From contig JAGARR010000050.1 of the NCBI GenBank assembly GCA_017622135.1, positions 1-64,000 on the forward strand: a stretch of DNA of 64,000 bases, given 5' to 3'. The stretch is from Spirochaetaceae bacterium (lineage in GTDB: Bacteria; Spirochaetota; Spirochaetia; Treponematales; Treponemataceae). This document shows, piece by piece, positions 24,666 to 33,828 of this stretch (the first letter of the stretch is position 1; every line of letters begins with the position of its first letter). The notes below the pieces were generated by a model, which saw only the letters and a program-made list of their open reading frames with translations, ran no database searches and was not told the DNA's origin. The translations under genes were made by a program, and so were the position numbers.

Positions 24666-26789
24666 ATGATGAGGCCTGTTTTTGCCATGCTTGTACCCTT
24701 ACTCTCCTTCTTTTGGATTGGCTGCAGAAGTTCCTCGCCACTTGCTTTGGAGCGCTTACCCCACCACTTGGAGGACGGCACGGCTATGGAGCGAATCCAC
24801 TTGAAGGGAGACTTGAGCTCAGCCCAGCTGCGAGACTTTTCCTACCAGCGGAGATGGGATGATGGAATTCCCCGCATCCTTGACCTTTCCCACGTGACTG
24901 GCCTGGACAAGATTGAGTCCTCCACCTTCTATCGAACCGCTTTCCACACCATCATTCTGCCGGAAGGCATTGTGGAACTGGAGGCCGCGAGTTTTCGGGA
25001 AAGCGACAGCCTCGCACGGGTACATCTCCCCTCCACTCTTCGTGTCATAGGCGATGGTGCCTTTCAGTTTTGCAGTCAGCTGCAGGAGGTGAATTTGCCG
25101 GAGGGTCTGGAGTCAATCCTCCATGATGCCTTCGCCTGGTGTCCACGTCTTGGGAACGTGCGCCTGCCGAAGACCCTGCGGGTGCTGGAGGGTGGAGCCT
25201 TTGCCGGATGCCAGTCCATCGACAGAATCCACATTCCGGCGGGTCTCACCGCAATTCAGGGCGCGCCCTTCTACGCCTGCCACGGCTTGCAGGAATTTTC
25301 AGTGGCGGAGGACAATCCCTCCTTTGCCAGCTGGGAGGGAAGCCTCTACTCCAAGGATTATTCTCGCCTCGTTGCCTTTGCCGGGGGGATTGCGCTGGGC
25401 AGCCTCCATCCCCAGACCCGAACAATCAGCCCTGGTGCACTGGTACAGAACGAGACCCTGGTGGAGCTTGAGCTGCCGGAGCTGCTGGAGTCCCTGCCAG
25501 AAGGAACTTTCCAGCGCTGCCTGAATTTACGGCGGATTGTGTTTCGGGGCAGGGACACAAGGCTTGATGAAGGAGTCTTTTCCCAGTGCAAAAATCTGGA
25601 GTCAGTGGTACTGCCGGCAGGATTGGAGTCCATCCCCAACTCACTTTTTGCCCGTTGCTACAGCCTAAAGCATGTAGACCTGCCTCCAGCGATTACTTCC
25701 ATCGGTGCCAGTGCCTTTTACGGCTGTGCAATCGAGCGGCTGGACTTGCCCAAGACCATTGTGGAGATAGGGGTTTCCGCCTTCGCCTCCTCCAAGCTGC
25801 GGGAGGTGGTAAGCCTGGGGAGCATCGAGGTGGTGTCCGATGCCCTGTTCAGCCATTGCGATAGGCTCGAAAAGGTGGTTTTGCATGAGGGAATAAGGAG
25901 CTTGGGGGAGAGGTGCTTCCAACGCTGCTGGAATCTGCCGGAGCTGCATCTTCCTGCAAGCCTTACCTCCATTGGAAAGGGGGCCTTTGATACCGGAACC
26001 TTCGTTGGCAGCTTGAGGAAGATTACCGTGGCGGAGGGAAATGCCAAGTATGCGAGCTACGACGGCTGCCTGTACACCAAGGATTTTTCCACCCTGATTC
26101 GTGTGCCCTCTGCCCGCATTTGGGTCGAAACTCGGACGGGTACCAAAGAGATTGCCGGCGGATCATTCAGCGACTGTGTCCAGCTGCTCCAGCTTGAGCT
26201 TCCTGACTCCGTGGAGGTCATCGGCGACTATGCCTTTGTCTCCTGCATGAATTTGTCTTCCATATATGTTCCCGCCGGGGTGCGGCATATCGGAAACAAG
26301 GCTTTTTCCAATTGCCAGCTGCTCTCCACCATCCTCGTGGCGGAGGATAATCCGTTCTATGCCTCTTGGGAGGAGTGCCTGTACACCAAGGACTTCAAGA
26401 CGCTGCTGCAGGTGCCGGGAAACAGGCACGAACTCAGGGTACATCCGGCCACCACCACCATCACGGATTGGGCGGCCTCCTCTGGAGGACTTGAGTTGGT
26501 GGAGCTGCCGGAGGGACTTGAGACCATCGGAAAGGCGGCCTTCTTCGGTTCGCCCATCAAGGAAATCAGAATTCCCTCCACTGTCACGCTGATTGAAGAA
26601 TCCGTCTTCAGCCAGTGCCTTCTTTTGGAACGCCTGGAATTCGCCGACACCTGGGGCTGGTTTGCAGTCAGCTACATTCCGGGAGGGGAGGAGACTCCTC
26701 TCTCCTGGAGCAGGGATGGAAGGAAGAACGCCCGACTCATTGAGGAGCCTCCCCGTAGCATCTCCAGTTGGAAAAAGTCTCCCAGATAG
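24666..26789 (+). CDS. BspA-like leucine-rich repeat lipoprotein (707 aa)
   Basis: GGAGATATAATT precedes the ATG. The signal peptide (MMRPVFAMLVPLLSFFWIGC) ends in IGC, a plausible lipobox. The rest is built from LRR_5 (BspA/TpLRR) units of about 23 aa, such as LPEGIVELEAASFRESDSL, LPSTLRVIGDGAFQFCSQL and LPEGLESILHDAFAWCPRL. They are broken three times by islands with FxVAEDNPSFASWEGSLYSKD-type sequence (about 225, 470 and 565), which give periodic spacers. TpLRR proteins of treponemes and Bacteroidetes mediate surface attachment; that role is inferred here. The Cys at many repeats (FxxCxxL) is characteristic. Confidence 0.88.
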   Translation: MMRPVFAMLVPLLSFFWIGCRSSSPLALERLPHHLEDGTAMERIHLKGDLSSAQLRDFSYQRRWDDGIPRILDLSHVTGLDKIESSTFYRTAFHTIILPEGIVELEAASFRESDSLARVHLPSTLRVIGDGAFQFCSQLQEVNLPEGLESILHDAFAWCPRLGNVRLPKTLRVLEGGAFAGCQSIDRIHIPAGLTAIQGAPFYACHGLQEFSVAEDNPSFASWEGSLYSKDYSRLVAFAGGIALGSLHPQTRTISPGALVQNETLVELELPELLESLPEGTFQRCLNLRRIVFRGRDTRLDEGVFSQCKNLESVVLPAGLESIPNSLFARCYSLKHVDLPPAITSIGASAFYGCAIERLDLPKTIVEIGVSAFASSKLREVVSLGSIEVVSDALFSHCDRLEKVVLHEGIRSLGERCFQRCWNLPELHLPASLTSIGKGAFDTGTFVGSLRKITVAEGNAKYASYDGCLYTKDFSTLIRVPSARIWVETRTGTKEIAGGSFSDCVQLLQLELPDSVEVIGDYAFVSCMNLSSIYVPAGVRHIGNKAFSNCQLLSTILVAEDNPFYASWEECLYTKDFKTLLQVPGNRHELRVHPATTTITDWAASSGGLELVELPEGLETIGKAAFFGSPIKEIRIPSTVTLIEESVFSQCLLLERLEFADTWGWFAVSYIPGGEETPLSWSRDGRKNARLIEEPPRSISSWKKSPR

Positions 26790-26877
26790 ACAAGTCTCGC
26801 AACGTCATCCACCGAGCCTTGCCAACGAAACTCACCAAGCAAGCCACAGGCCAGCGAATAGTTCCAACCTTAGCGAC

Positions 26878-26919
26878 GGAGTTTCGGAACGAAACTCCCT
26901 CAGCACGCCGCAGGCGTGC
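26878..26919. repeat. Two adjacent palindromes in an intergenic patch
   Basis: GGAGTTTCGgaaCGAAACTCC (26878-26898) is followed at once by GCACGCCgcaGGCGTGC (26903-26919). The 26790-26921 gap contains no gene. The first palindrome shares its GAGTTT...AAACTC core with the one at 42273-42297, so a dispersed repeat family is likely. It may also act as terminator for the minus-strand permease gene. Confidence 0.55.
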
Positions 26920-26921
26920 GA

Positions 26922-27776
26922 CTACCCCTTTACCGCACCGGAAAGCACACCCCGGATGATGTATTTCTGGCAGGAAAGGTAGAAGATGACCACTGGCAGC
27001 ATTGCCAGCACCAGCATGGCCATCATGGCACCCATGTCCACTGCACCGTAGCCGCCCCGCAGGTACTGGATGGCGATGGGAATGGTCTTGTAGTCCGTTC
27101 CGATGGTGAGGTAGGGCAAGAGGTAGTCGTTCCACACCCACATGATTTCCAGTATGGCGATGGTGATGCCGGTGCTCTTCAGCATGGGGGCAATCACGTG
27201 GAAAAAGATTTGCGGCGGGGTGGCACCGTCAATCATGGCAGCCTCCTCCATGGACAGGGGGATGGACTTGATAAAGCCGGAGAACATAAAGGTGGACATG
27301 CCGCAGCCAAAGCCGATGTAGATCAGGATGATTCCCACCGGGTTGTCCAGATGCAGCAGGTTGGCCATCTTGCTCATGGTGAACATCACCATCTGGAAGG
27401 GGACGATCATGGAGAATACCAGGCTGTAGTACACACCGCTGGTGAACTTGTTCTTCACCCGGGTGATGAACCAGGCCAGCATACTGCTCACCAGGAGGAT
27501 GCCCGCCACGGAGGCCACGGTAATCCACAGGGAGTAGCCGAAGGCCCTGAAGAACTTGATCTTGGTGATACCGGTGACGTAGTTTGCCAGCCCCACAAAG
27601 GTGGGGTTATCGGGATTGGTGGAGGGCAGCCGGAAGGGCTCCGTGGAGATGAACAGCCGTCCCTTGAAGGAATTCATCAGCACCACCACAATGGGAAGCA
27701 GCACATAGATGGCCGCCAGCACCAAAAAGGCGAAGATAAACCACTTGGCGTTCTTGTTCTTCTGAATCATGCTCAT
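26922..27776 (-). CDS. Sugar ABC transporter inner-membrane permease, MalG type (284 aa)
   Basis: Six membrane segments are visible, starting with KWFIFAFLVLAAIYVLLPIV. The permease EAA loop reads SMEEAAMIDGATPPQIFFHV, the expected contact site for the ATPase. Length and order match the second permease of CUT1-type carbohydrate importers. Its start overlaps the stop of the upstream permease by 4 bp (ATGA). No ATPase gene is present, so the complex probably borrows a shared MsmX/UgpC-type ATPase encoded elsewhere. The substrate cannot be read from sequence. Confidence 0.92.
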   Translation of the reverse strand: MSMIQKNKNAKWFIFAFLVLAAIYVLLPIVVVLMNSFKGRLFISTEPFRLPSTNPDNPTFVGLANYVTGITKIKFFRAFGYSLWITVASVAGILLVSSMLAWFITRVKNKFTSGVYYSLVFSMIVPFQMVMFTMSKMANLLHLDNPVGIILIYIGFGCGMSTFMFSGFIKSIPLSMEEAAMIDGATPPQIFFHVIAPMLKSTGITIAILEIMWVWNDYLLPYLTIGTDYKTIPIAIQYLRGGYGAVDMGAMMAMLVLAMLPVVIFYLSCQKYIIRGVLSGAVKG

Positions 27777-28624
27777 TGCTCAACCTCCTTGCTCCGGGTA
27801 ATTCTCAGCTGCAGCAGGGCAATGGTGGCCACGATGATGGTGAACACCACCGCCTTGGCCTGTCCCACACCCTCGAATCCGGTGCGGCCGTAGAAGGTGT
27901 TGTAGATGTTCAGTGCCAAAAGCTCCGTCTGCTTGCCCGGCTCCCCGGCAGTGAGGGCCAGGTTCTGGTCAAAGAGCTTGAAGCCGTTGGTCATGGTCAT
28001 AAAAAGGCAGATGGTGATGGAGGGCATGACGCTGGGAATGATGATTTTGGTGAGGGTGGTCCACCAGCCGGCACCGTCAATGGCGGCGGCCTCCAGCAGG
28101 TCGCCAGGAATGTTCTGGATGGCGGCGATGTAGATGACCATCATGTAGCCCACGTTCTGCCAGTTCATCAGCACCACCAGTCCCCAAAAGCCATATTTCG
28201 GGTCGCTGACGATGGTTGCTCCGTACCTGTACAGCACACCGTTGATGATAACCTGCCAAATCCATCCCAACACGATGCCGCCGATGAGGTTGGGCATGAA
28301 GAAGATGGTTCGGAAGACATTTGTTCCCGGCACCCCCTTGGTAAGAATCAGCGCCAGTCCGAAGGCAAAGAGGTTGATGGAAAGGACGGAGACAATGGTG
28401 AATTTCACCGTCAGCCACAGGGCCGAGTTAAAATAATTGTCGATGGTGAATGCCTTAACGTAATTGTCCAGACCCACCCATTGGGCGTTCGTCACGTTGG
28501 TGAATTCGCAGAAGGACAGGTAGATTCCCATGAACAGGGGAATCAGGAACGCAATCAGGAAGCACACGATGCCCGGCAGGGCAAAGAGGGGAAAATATTT
28601 TCCCAAGGATCTTTCCATAACCAT
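27773..28624 (-). CDS. Sugar ABC transporter inner-membrane permease, MalF type (283 aa)
   Basis: The start is the ATG at 28624, preceded by AAGGAGATTCAG. Six hydrophobic segments begin with LFALPGIVCFLIAFLIPLFM. The EAA loop is PGDLLEAAAIDGAGWWTTLT, and the FRTIFFMPNLIGGIVLGWIW region is typical of CUT1 first permeases. It pairs with the MalG-type protein downstream. A terminator-like hairpin separates it from the binding-protein gene upstream. Confidence 0.92.
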   Translation of the reverse strand: MVMERSLGKYFPLFALPGIVCFLIAFLIPLFMGIYLSFCEFTNVTNAQWVGLDNYVKAFTIDNYFNSALWLTVKFTIVSVLSINLFAFGLALILTKGVPGTNVFRTIFFMPNLIGGIVLGWIWQVIINGVLYRYGATIVSDPKYGFWGLVVLMNWQNVGYMMVIYIAAIQNIPGDLLEAAAIDGAGWWTTLTKIIIPSVMPSITICLFMTMTNGFKLFDQNLALTAGEPGKQTELLALNIYNTFYGRTGFEGVGQAKAVVFTIIVATIALLQLRITRSKEVEQ

Positions 28625-28638
28625 ACTGAATCTCCTTG

Positions 28639-28668
28639 AAAAAAGGGGGCCGCCAATTGACAGCCCCC
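28639..28668 (-). terminator. Intercistronic terminator/attenuator between binding protein and permeases
   Basis: On the minus strand GGGGGC...GCCCCC is followed by six T, 14 bases before the permease start. Partial termination here would give more binding protein than permease, a common arrangement in ABC importer operons. Confidence 0.8.
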
Positions 28669-28686
28669 TCAAGCTATTGTAACCGC

Positions 28687-30039
28687 TTAGTTGTTCTTTA
28701 TCTTCCACTCGGCGGCCCACTGATCCTGTGCAGTCTTCACTACAGTGTTCCAGTCAGCCTTGCCCTCAAAGTAGGCCAGCAGCGCTGAGCCCAGGGCATT
28801 CTTCCATTCCTCGGAGGGAATGGCGGCAAAGGTCCAGCCGATGGAGGTGACGCCACTCTTGTTCATCCAGATGCTCACCTGCTGGGAAAGGGGATCGGTG
28901 GGCAGCTCGGCCTGGCTGAAGCTGTTGAAGGGAGTGATGAAATTCAGGTCCTCGGACACCAGCTTCTTTCCGGTGGGGGAGCTGAACAGCCAGGTGAGGA
29001 ATACATCGGCACCCTTCTGGGCCTCGGGGCTGGCATTCTTGTTGATACACAGGTAGTTCTCTGTTCCCACGCAGAGGCCGGCATTCATCTCGCCGTCAAT
29101 GCCCATGTACAGGGGCAGGAACTTGATGTCCTCAGAGGCAACCTTGTTGCCGGGGGTTCCTAGAATCTGAGCGGCTGCCCAGTTTCCATTCTGCACCATG
29201 GCGCACTGGCCCAAGGCAAACTCGGCCATGGAGTCGTCCACGCTCTTGGAGCCCAGCAGGGTCTTGGGAGTGAGGCTGTTGTTGGTGTACAGGTCCATCA
29301 AATCCTTGAAGTTCTGGTTGTAGGTGAACTCCAGCGTCTCGGCAGCCAATCCAGTGAGGACAGGGGAGGTGTCGGGGGCTTTGGCTAGGAACTCATAGTA
29401 CAGGGGGACGTTTACGGTATGGGTCTGCCACCGCCACTGGTTTCCGGCAGCCATTGATGTGCTGGCAAAGACACCCTTGATTCCCAGTGTATCCTTGTGC
29501 TTCTGCATGTCCTCAACCACAGCCTTCAGTGTGGCAAAGTCCTTGATTTCCTCGGCGGAGTTGATGGTCACCGCCTTGTTGGGCAGTGCGAAATACTTGC
29601 TCATGATGGCATTATTATAGATGATTCCATAGCCTTCCACAGCGTAGGGAATTGCGGCAACCTTTCCGTCCAGCTTCAATGCCATGGACTTGTCGCCCAG
29701 CAGCTTGTAGAAATCAGTATTGTCAAGAGCTGCCGCTTCATTGCGGGAGGCCTCAAGACCTACAGGACCATTTGTCTGGAAAATAACAGGGGGATTTGAC
29801 TTTGCCTGCTCGCTCTTCAAGGTTTGTTCATAAGTGCCAGAAGCAGCGGTAACCACCTTAAGCTTGTAGCCAGGATTCTCCGCCTCAAATGCAGGAACGA
29901 CCTTTGCCTCGTAAACGTCGGCGATTTCCGGCTTGAAGTTCAGGAAGTAGATTTCCTGGGCCTTTTCCTTTCCGGCACAACCGACGAAGAGGCCGCCTGC
30001 CAGAGCCAGCGTCAACATGATTCCAAGTGCTTTCTTCAT
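28687..30039 (-). CDS. Sugar ABC transporter substrate-binding lipoprotein (450 aa)
   Basis: AAAAGGAG precedes the start. The signal MKKALGIMLTLALAGGLFVG ends in the lipobox FVGC, followed by a charged linker. The mature protein has the family-1 extracellular solute-binding fold: VVPAFEAENPGYKLKVVTAA near the N-terminus, PYAVEGYGIIYNNAIMSKYF, a central FALGQCAMVQNGNWAAAQI motif, and a C-terminal hinge region. Family members bind oligosaccharides or sugar derivatives. It is the first gene of the operon and lies under a promoter with a LacI-type operator. Confidence 0.92.
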   Translation of the reverse strand: MKKALGIMLTLALAGGLFVGCAGKEKAQEIYFLNFKPEIADVYEAKVVPAFEAENPGYKLKVVTAASGTYEQTLKSEQAKSNPPVIFQTNGPVGLEASRNEAAALDNTDFYKLLGDKSMALKLDGKVAAIPYAVEGYGIIYNNAIMSKYFALPNKAVTINSAEEIKDFATLKAVVEDMQKHKDTLGIKGVFASTSMAAGNQWRWQTHTVNVPLYYEFLAKAPDTSPVLTGLAAETLEFTYNQNFKDLMDLYTNNSLTPKTLLGSKSVDDSMAEFALGQCAMVQNGNWAAAQILGTPGNKVASEDIKFLPLYMGIDGEMNAGLCVGTENYLCINKNASPEAQKGADVFLTWLFSSPTGKKLVSEDLNFITPFNSFSQAELPTDPLSQQVSIWMNKSGVTSIGWTFAAIPSEEWKNALGSALLAYFEGKADWNTVVKTAQDQWAAEWKIKNN

Positions 30040-30134
30040 AAAAACTCCTTTTGCTGTATCGTAAAAACTTGTAATTGCAGGGTACGGTGACGATCAATCC
30101 ATCATGCAATCCCACAATTTCTCCAACACGCTCT

Positions 30135-30170
30135 AAAATATAGAGTAAACCGATTTACTAACTCTGTCAA
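30135..30170 (-). promoter_or_regulatory. Promoter of the sugar ABC operon with LacI-type operator
   Basis: On the minus strand TTGACA lies at 30170-30165 and a TATATT-like box near 30142-30137, with TACTCT 17 bp from the -35 as an alternative -10. Between them sits the near-palindrome GTAAATCGGTTTAC (30158-30145), with the central CG typical of LacI/GalR operators. Repressor binding there would block RNA polymerase. No LacI-family gene is in this window. Confidence 0.55.
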
Positions 30171-30335
30171 GGAATAAATCAATTGAAAATGAGTATTTTC
30201 TGACAAAAGAATGTATCATTCAGAGGTATCTTGCCATGCTCATTTTCCATGATAAAATGTAATGCGCAGAGCTCTTGTTTGCAAGCAGGAAAAACGCTGT
30301 TGATTCTTCTTATAAATATGCCGAAAAATTCAAGT

Positions 30336-31547
30336 ATGAAGAGAATTCGTTTTTCAATCGTTTGTTTGACAGGATTGTTTCTGATGGGGCTTCTTGCCGC
30401 ACAGTCAAGCTCACCGCTTCATGTCGGAATTGAGGATATCCGTCTGGACAACATCCGTTCCCCGGAGGACGGCAGTCTCCAGGGCTTCATGCTCTATGTC
30501 CGGCAGAAGGATGGGATGGAGTCTGTCCTCTTGACTGAGACGACACGATCCGCCGATGGTATGGCCACCAACTACGCCTACCGTGCCTTGGAGTGGAATC
30601 CTGTTAATGGCGATGAAAAGCGTATGCTGAACGGCCAGCCCCTAGTGTCCCAGTATGCTCGGTTCAGCATCATAGACTCCACTGCGGAAAGTCATCCAGA
30701 ACTGGGGACGGCCTTCTGCCTGTTCATTCCTCTGGAGATGGAGTACGGCTATCCCTGGTCCCGCAGTGGACGGACCAAGGTGGACATAGGCACCTTCATC
30801 AATATCCGAGCCTTTGGGGCGGCCTACGGAGACTATAGTAATGGCTATGAGGACAATCCCTTCATGTTCGATTTGGGAACCGTGCCGATGGATCCGCCTG
30901 CTCCTACTGCTCTGACTGACTCCTACAATCCTCAGGCGGTCACTGCCTTTGACCTAATTGCCAGGGAGGCGGGTGGTACCATCACCTATTCCAAGGGGCC
31001 GGAAACCATTGTTGACGACATTATCAATGTGTTGGAGGAGCTGGATCCCAACCGCCCGGCGGAAATTGTCTTTGTCCTGGATTCCACTGGTAGCATGAAG
31101 GACGATGTTGCACGGTTGCGGGAAAGCTTGATTCCTCGGCTGGAGGAGGCCTTGGCCGGCTTTGACTCCATGCAGCTGGGCTTGCTGCTGTACCGGGATT
31201 ATGTCGATGGCTACAGCTTCCGGGGGGTTCCGGTACGGTTGTATCCCTTTGTGGATAGCGTGAAAGGATTCAAGGAGCACCTCTTTGACTTCATCATCAA
31301 GGGGAATGAGGGAGGCGACGTGCCGGAGGCGGTCTACGAGGCGTTGTATGCTGCCATGGACTTCTATTCTTGGAGTGAGGAAAGCCAGAGGAAGGTGGTG
31401 CTCATTGGTGATGCAGAACCCCACAGCAAGCCTCGAGGGTCAAAGAAGTATACCCGTGAGCTGGTGGTTTCCACCGCTCTGGAGGGGAATTTCACCATCG
31501 ACACCATCATCACCCCCGATGGCAAGACTGCCGCCGACAGAAAATAG
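30336..31547 (+). CDS. Secreted von Willebrand factor A domain protein (403 aa)
   Basis: The ATG at 30336 opens a signal peptide (MKRIRFSIVCLTGLFLMGLL, cleavage near AAQS). Residues about 30-200 are an unassigned beta-rich domain. A vWA domain follows at about 245-400, with the MIDAS motif in EIVFVLDSTGSMKDDVARL, the conserved later Thr/Asp region (YRDYVDGYSFRGVPVRLYPF) and GGDVPEAVYEALYAA. vWA domains bind metal and protein partners. The gene ends 3 bp from the converging lipoprotein gene, with no terminator between. The ribosome-binding site is weak, so the start is uncertain by a few codons. Confidence 0.8.
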   Translation: MKRIRFSIVCLTGLFLMGLLAAQSSSPLHVGIEDIRLDNIRSPEDGSLQGFMLYVRQKDGMESVLLTETTRSADGMATNYAYRALEWNPVNGDEKRMLNGQPLVSQYARFSIIDSTAESHPELGTAFCLFIPLEMEYGYPWSRSGRTKVDIGTFINIRAFGAAYGDYSNGYEDNPFMFDLGTVPMDPPAPTALTDSYNPQAVTAFDLIAREAGGTITYSKGPETIVDDIINVLEELDPNRPAEIVFVLDSTGSMKDDVARLRESLIPRLEEALAGFDSMQLGLLLYRDYVDGYSFRGVPVRLYPFVDSVKGFKEHLFDFIIKGNEGGDVPEAVYEALYAAMDFYSWSEESQRKVVLIGDAEPHSKPRGSKKYTRELVVSTALEGNFTIDTIITPDGKTAADRK

Positions 31548-31550
31548 CTT

Positions 31551-31979
31551 CTACTTCTGGACTGGTTTTTCCATGAGGCCTGCCTCGATTAGTTCCTTTT
31601 CCGGTATCTTTGCCATGTCCAGCTCCGCCAGCTTCTTGAAGGCGGGGGGAAGGCTGCCTGTGGTGTCAGTCTCATAGTAGGAGATGATGCGCTGCAGGTC
31701 GGGGATGGCCTGCTGCCACTTCTTTTGCTTTACCTTCAGGTGGGCAATCTCATATTCAGCCTCCACCAGCTTGTCCATCTGGCTTCCGTAACGGATGATG
31801 ATAGTCTCGTAGTAGGCTTGGGCGGCCTTCACATTGCCCTTGTCGTAGCTGGCCTGGGCAAGATTGACCAGTTCGTCGGCAGTAAGAGCCTCAGGAATAT
31901 CTTTTGGTGCTGACTGGCAGCCCACTGCAAGAAAAGCAAGGGCAATGCAAGCCCCCAAAAAATAAATTGTTCGCTTCAT
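31551..31979 (-). CDS. Small TPR-like lipoprotein (142 aa)
   Basis: The signal MKRTIYFLGACIALAFLAVG ends in the lipobox AVGC. Residues about 35-110 form two TPR-type helix pairs (DELVNLAQASYDKGNVKAAQ with AYYETIIIRYG, then AEYEIAHLKVKQKKWQQAIP with DLQRIISYY). This resembles a very short BamD/YbgF-like scaffold, and a protein-interaction role in the envelope is inferred. It is probably transcribed on its own; the next minus-strand gene upstream (S1 protein) ends at 32053. Confidence 0.75.
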   Translation of the reverse strand: MKRTIYFLGACIALAFLAVGCQSAPKDIPEALTADELVNLAQASYDKGNVKAAQAYYETIIIRYGSQMDKLVEAEYEIAHLKVKQKKWQQAIPDLQRIISYYETDTTGSLPPAFKKLAELDMAKIPEKELIEAGLMEKPVQK

Positions 31980-32052
31980 GGAAAAAGTGTAGCATAGTGA
32001 AAGGGACTGTGCAAGCCCTTGAATTTGCTCCCGGGGCCTGCACCTTCTGGTG

Positions 32053-33162
32053 TCATTTCTTTTTTAGTAGGGCGGCGAAGGGATTGTAGGTGTCTCCGTC
32101 GTCACGCTGGCTTCCCAGGAACTGGGCCGTGTCCTTGTCCTGCTGGGTGCTGGTGGCGGAGGTCAGGCTGATTCGCCGCTGCTCCTCGTCCACGGACTTT
32201 ACCACCACATCGATGCTGGAGCCCGACTTGTACTTGACCCGCAGGTTGGTGCTCCGGCTCTCGCCCTGCAGCTCGGAGATGTGCACCAGACCGTCCAGTC
32301 CCGGCTCCAGGGTGACAAAGAGGCCGTAGTCGATAACACGAGCGATGGTGCCGGTGTGCTTGGAGCCTGCCGGATATTTCTGTGCGGCGGTGTCCCAGGG
32401 GTCGGCCATCAGGGATTTCAGGCTGACGGAGACCCGCTCCTTGTCCCAGTCGGTGGAGATGACCTCCACCTCGATTTCCTGTCCGACGGATAAAACTTCC
32501 GAGATGTCCTCCACCCGGCTCCGTCCCACCTGGGAGATGGGCAGCAGGGCGTGGAATCCGCCGATGTCCACAAAGGCACCGAAGCTCTGCAAGGATTCCA
32601 CCCGACCCTTTACCACGGAGCCCTGGGTGATGCTCTTGCTGATGTCCGCCAGCTTCTGACGGTGCTCTTCCTCCAGCACCGCACGGTTTGACACCAGGAT
32701 GTTCCGTCCCTTTTCCTTGTATTCTTGGATTTTGAAGGTCAGCACTCGACCAATGCAGGCGGCCGGCTCCTCCTTCTGGCGGAATCCCATCTGGGAGTAG
32801 GGGCAGAAGGCACGGACATTCCCCAGCTTCACCTCAAATCCCCCCTTGATTTCCTTCTCCACCTTGCCCTCCACGGGAATGCCGCTCTGCCAGGCCTGCT
32901 CCAGCATGGATGTGTCTGACTTGTCGGCGGACAGCTTGTCTGCTGCCAGTCTGGTGGTAAACCGCAGCTCACCGTTTTTCTCACCGATGAAGAAGGCCTT
33001 GACCTTGTCCCCTTCCTGCACTGTGCATTCACCGTCTTTGCCGGTGAGCTCAGCCTTGTCGATGATGCCCTCGCTCTTGGCATTCAGGTCGATGAAAACG
33101 CAGTCGCCGGTGACGGCCACCACCACTGCCTCGATTTCTTGTCCTGGTATCAGTTTGTTCAT
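32053..33162 (-). CDS. S1 RNA-binding domain protein, four S1 modules (369 aa)
   Basis: Four OB-fold S1 modules are visible: IPGQEIEAVVVAVTGDCVFI (residues 5-70), a diverged GKVEKEIKGGFEVKLGNVRA (98-165), GSVVKGRVESLQSFGAFVDI (about 185-255) and SKHTGTIARVIDYGLFVTLE (about 272-340). The last two are the best conserved. The protein is shorter than ribosomal protein S1 of most bacteria and is likely an S1-like translation or RNA-turnover factor rather than the main S1. GAGGAG precedes the start. It is followed upstream by thrH on the same strand with a 60-bp gap. Confidence 0.85.
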   Translation of the reverse strand: MNKLIPGQEIEAVVVAVTGDCVFIDLNAKSEGIIDKAELTGKDGECTVQEGDKVKAFFIGEKNGELRFTTRLAADKLSADKSDTSMLEQAWQSGIPVEGKVEKEIKGGFEVKLGNVRAFCPYSQMGFRQKEEPAACIGRVLTFKIQEYKEKGRNILVSNRAVLEEEHRQKLADISKSITQGSVVKGRVESLQSFGAFVDIGGFHALLPISQVGRSRVEDISEVLSVGQEIEVEVISTDWDKERVSVSLKSLMADPWDTAAQKYPAGSKHTGTIARVIDYGLFVTLEPGLDGLVHISELQGESRSTNLRVKYKSGSSIDVVVKSVDEEQRRISLTSATSTQQDKDTAQFLGSQRDDGDTYNPFAALLKKK

Positions 33163-33222
33163 AAAAATCTCCTCGCTCCTCGATTATTGTTCTTGTTCGA
33201 CACTGGTCCGCCGGTGACAGGC

Positions 33223-33828
33223 TCAGCCATTCACCACCTTCCTGATGGCATCCAGCAGGTCGTTGTACTCGGTGAATGCGGGAATCTGGGGGTGGTCTGC
33301 GATGATGTGGTCGGGCGCTCGGAAGAGGAAGCCTGACTGGGAGGCGGTAATCATGGCCAGGTCGTTGAAGGAGTCCCCGGCAGCGATGGTGTCGTAGCCC
33401 ATGGACTGGAAGCCCCTGACGGCGTGGAGCTTGCCGTTGTCCTGCCGCATCCTGTAGTCCACAATCCTGCCGTCTTCGGCTACCACCAGCTCGTTGCAGA
33501 AGATGGTGGGCATCCCCAGCTTTTCCATCAGTGGTGCGGCAAACTGGGTGAAGGTATCCGAGAGGATCACCACCTGTGTCACCCGCCGCAGCTGGTCCAG
33601 GAATTCCTTTGCTCCCGGCAGGGGGTCGATGCGTGCGATGGTGGCTTGGATTGACTTGAGCCCCAGCTGATGCTCCTCCAGGATGCCCAGCCGCTTTTTC
33701 ATCAGCACGTCGTAGTCGCTGATGTCCCGGGTGGTGAGCCGCAGCTCCGGGATGCCCGTCTCCTCCGCAAAGGCAATCCAGATTTCAGGCACCAGCACGC
33801 CTTCCAAATCAAGGCAGGTTATATACAT
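33223..33828 (-). CDS. thrH: Phosphoserine phosphatase/homoserine phosphotransferase ThrH (201 aa)
   Basis: The start was set at the ATG at 33828 after CGAGGAATTGAT. The HAD motif I is the ThrH form CLDLEGVLVPEIWIAFAEET, followed by TTRDISDYDVLMKKRL, motif II VVILSDTF, and motifs III-IV GYDTIAAGDSFNDLAM. The length matches. ThrH can dephosphorylate phosphoserine and transfer the phosphate to homoserine, linking serine and threonine biosynthesis. The open frame upstream of 33828 is not coding. Confidence 0.92.
   Translation of the reverse strand: MYITCLDLEGVLVPEIWIAFAEETGIPELRLTTRDISDYDVLMKKRLGILEEHQLGLKSIQATIARIDPLPGAKEFLDQLRRVTQVVILSDTFTQFAAPLMEKLGMPTIFCNELVVAEDGRIVDYRMRQDNGKLHAVRGFQSMGYDTIAAGDSFNDLAMITASQSGFLFRAPDHIIADHPQIPAFTEYNDLLDAIRKVVNG

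Noticed and set aside
26790-26921. tRNA or small RNA gene in the gap with two palindromes
   Set aside because: The palindromes do not form a cloverleaf and no CCA end or anticodon arm was found. No tRNA was seen anywhere in the window.
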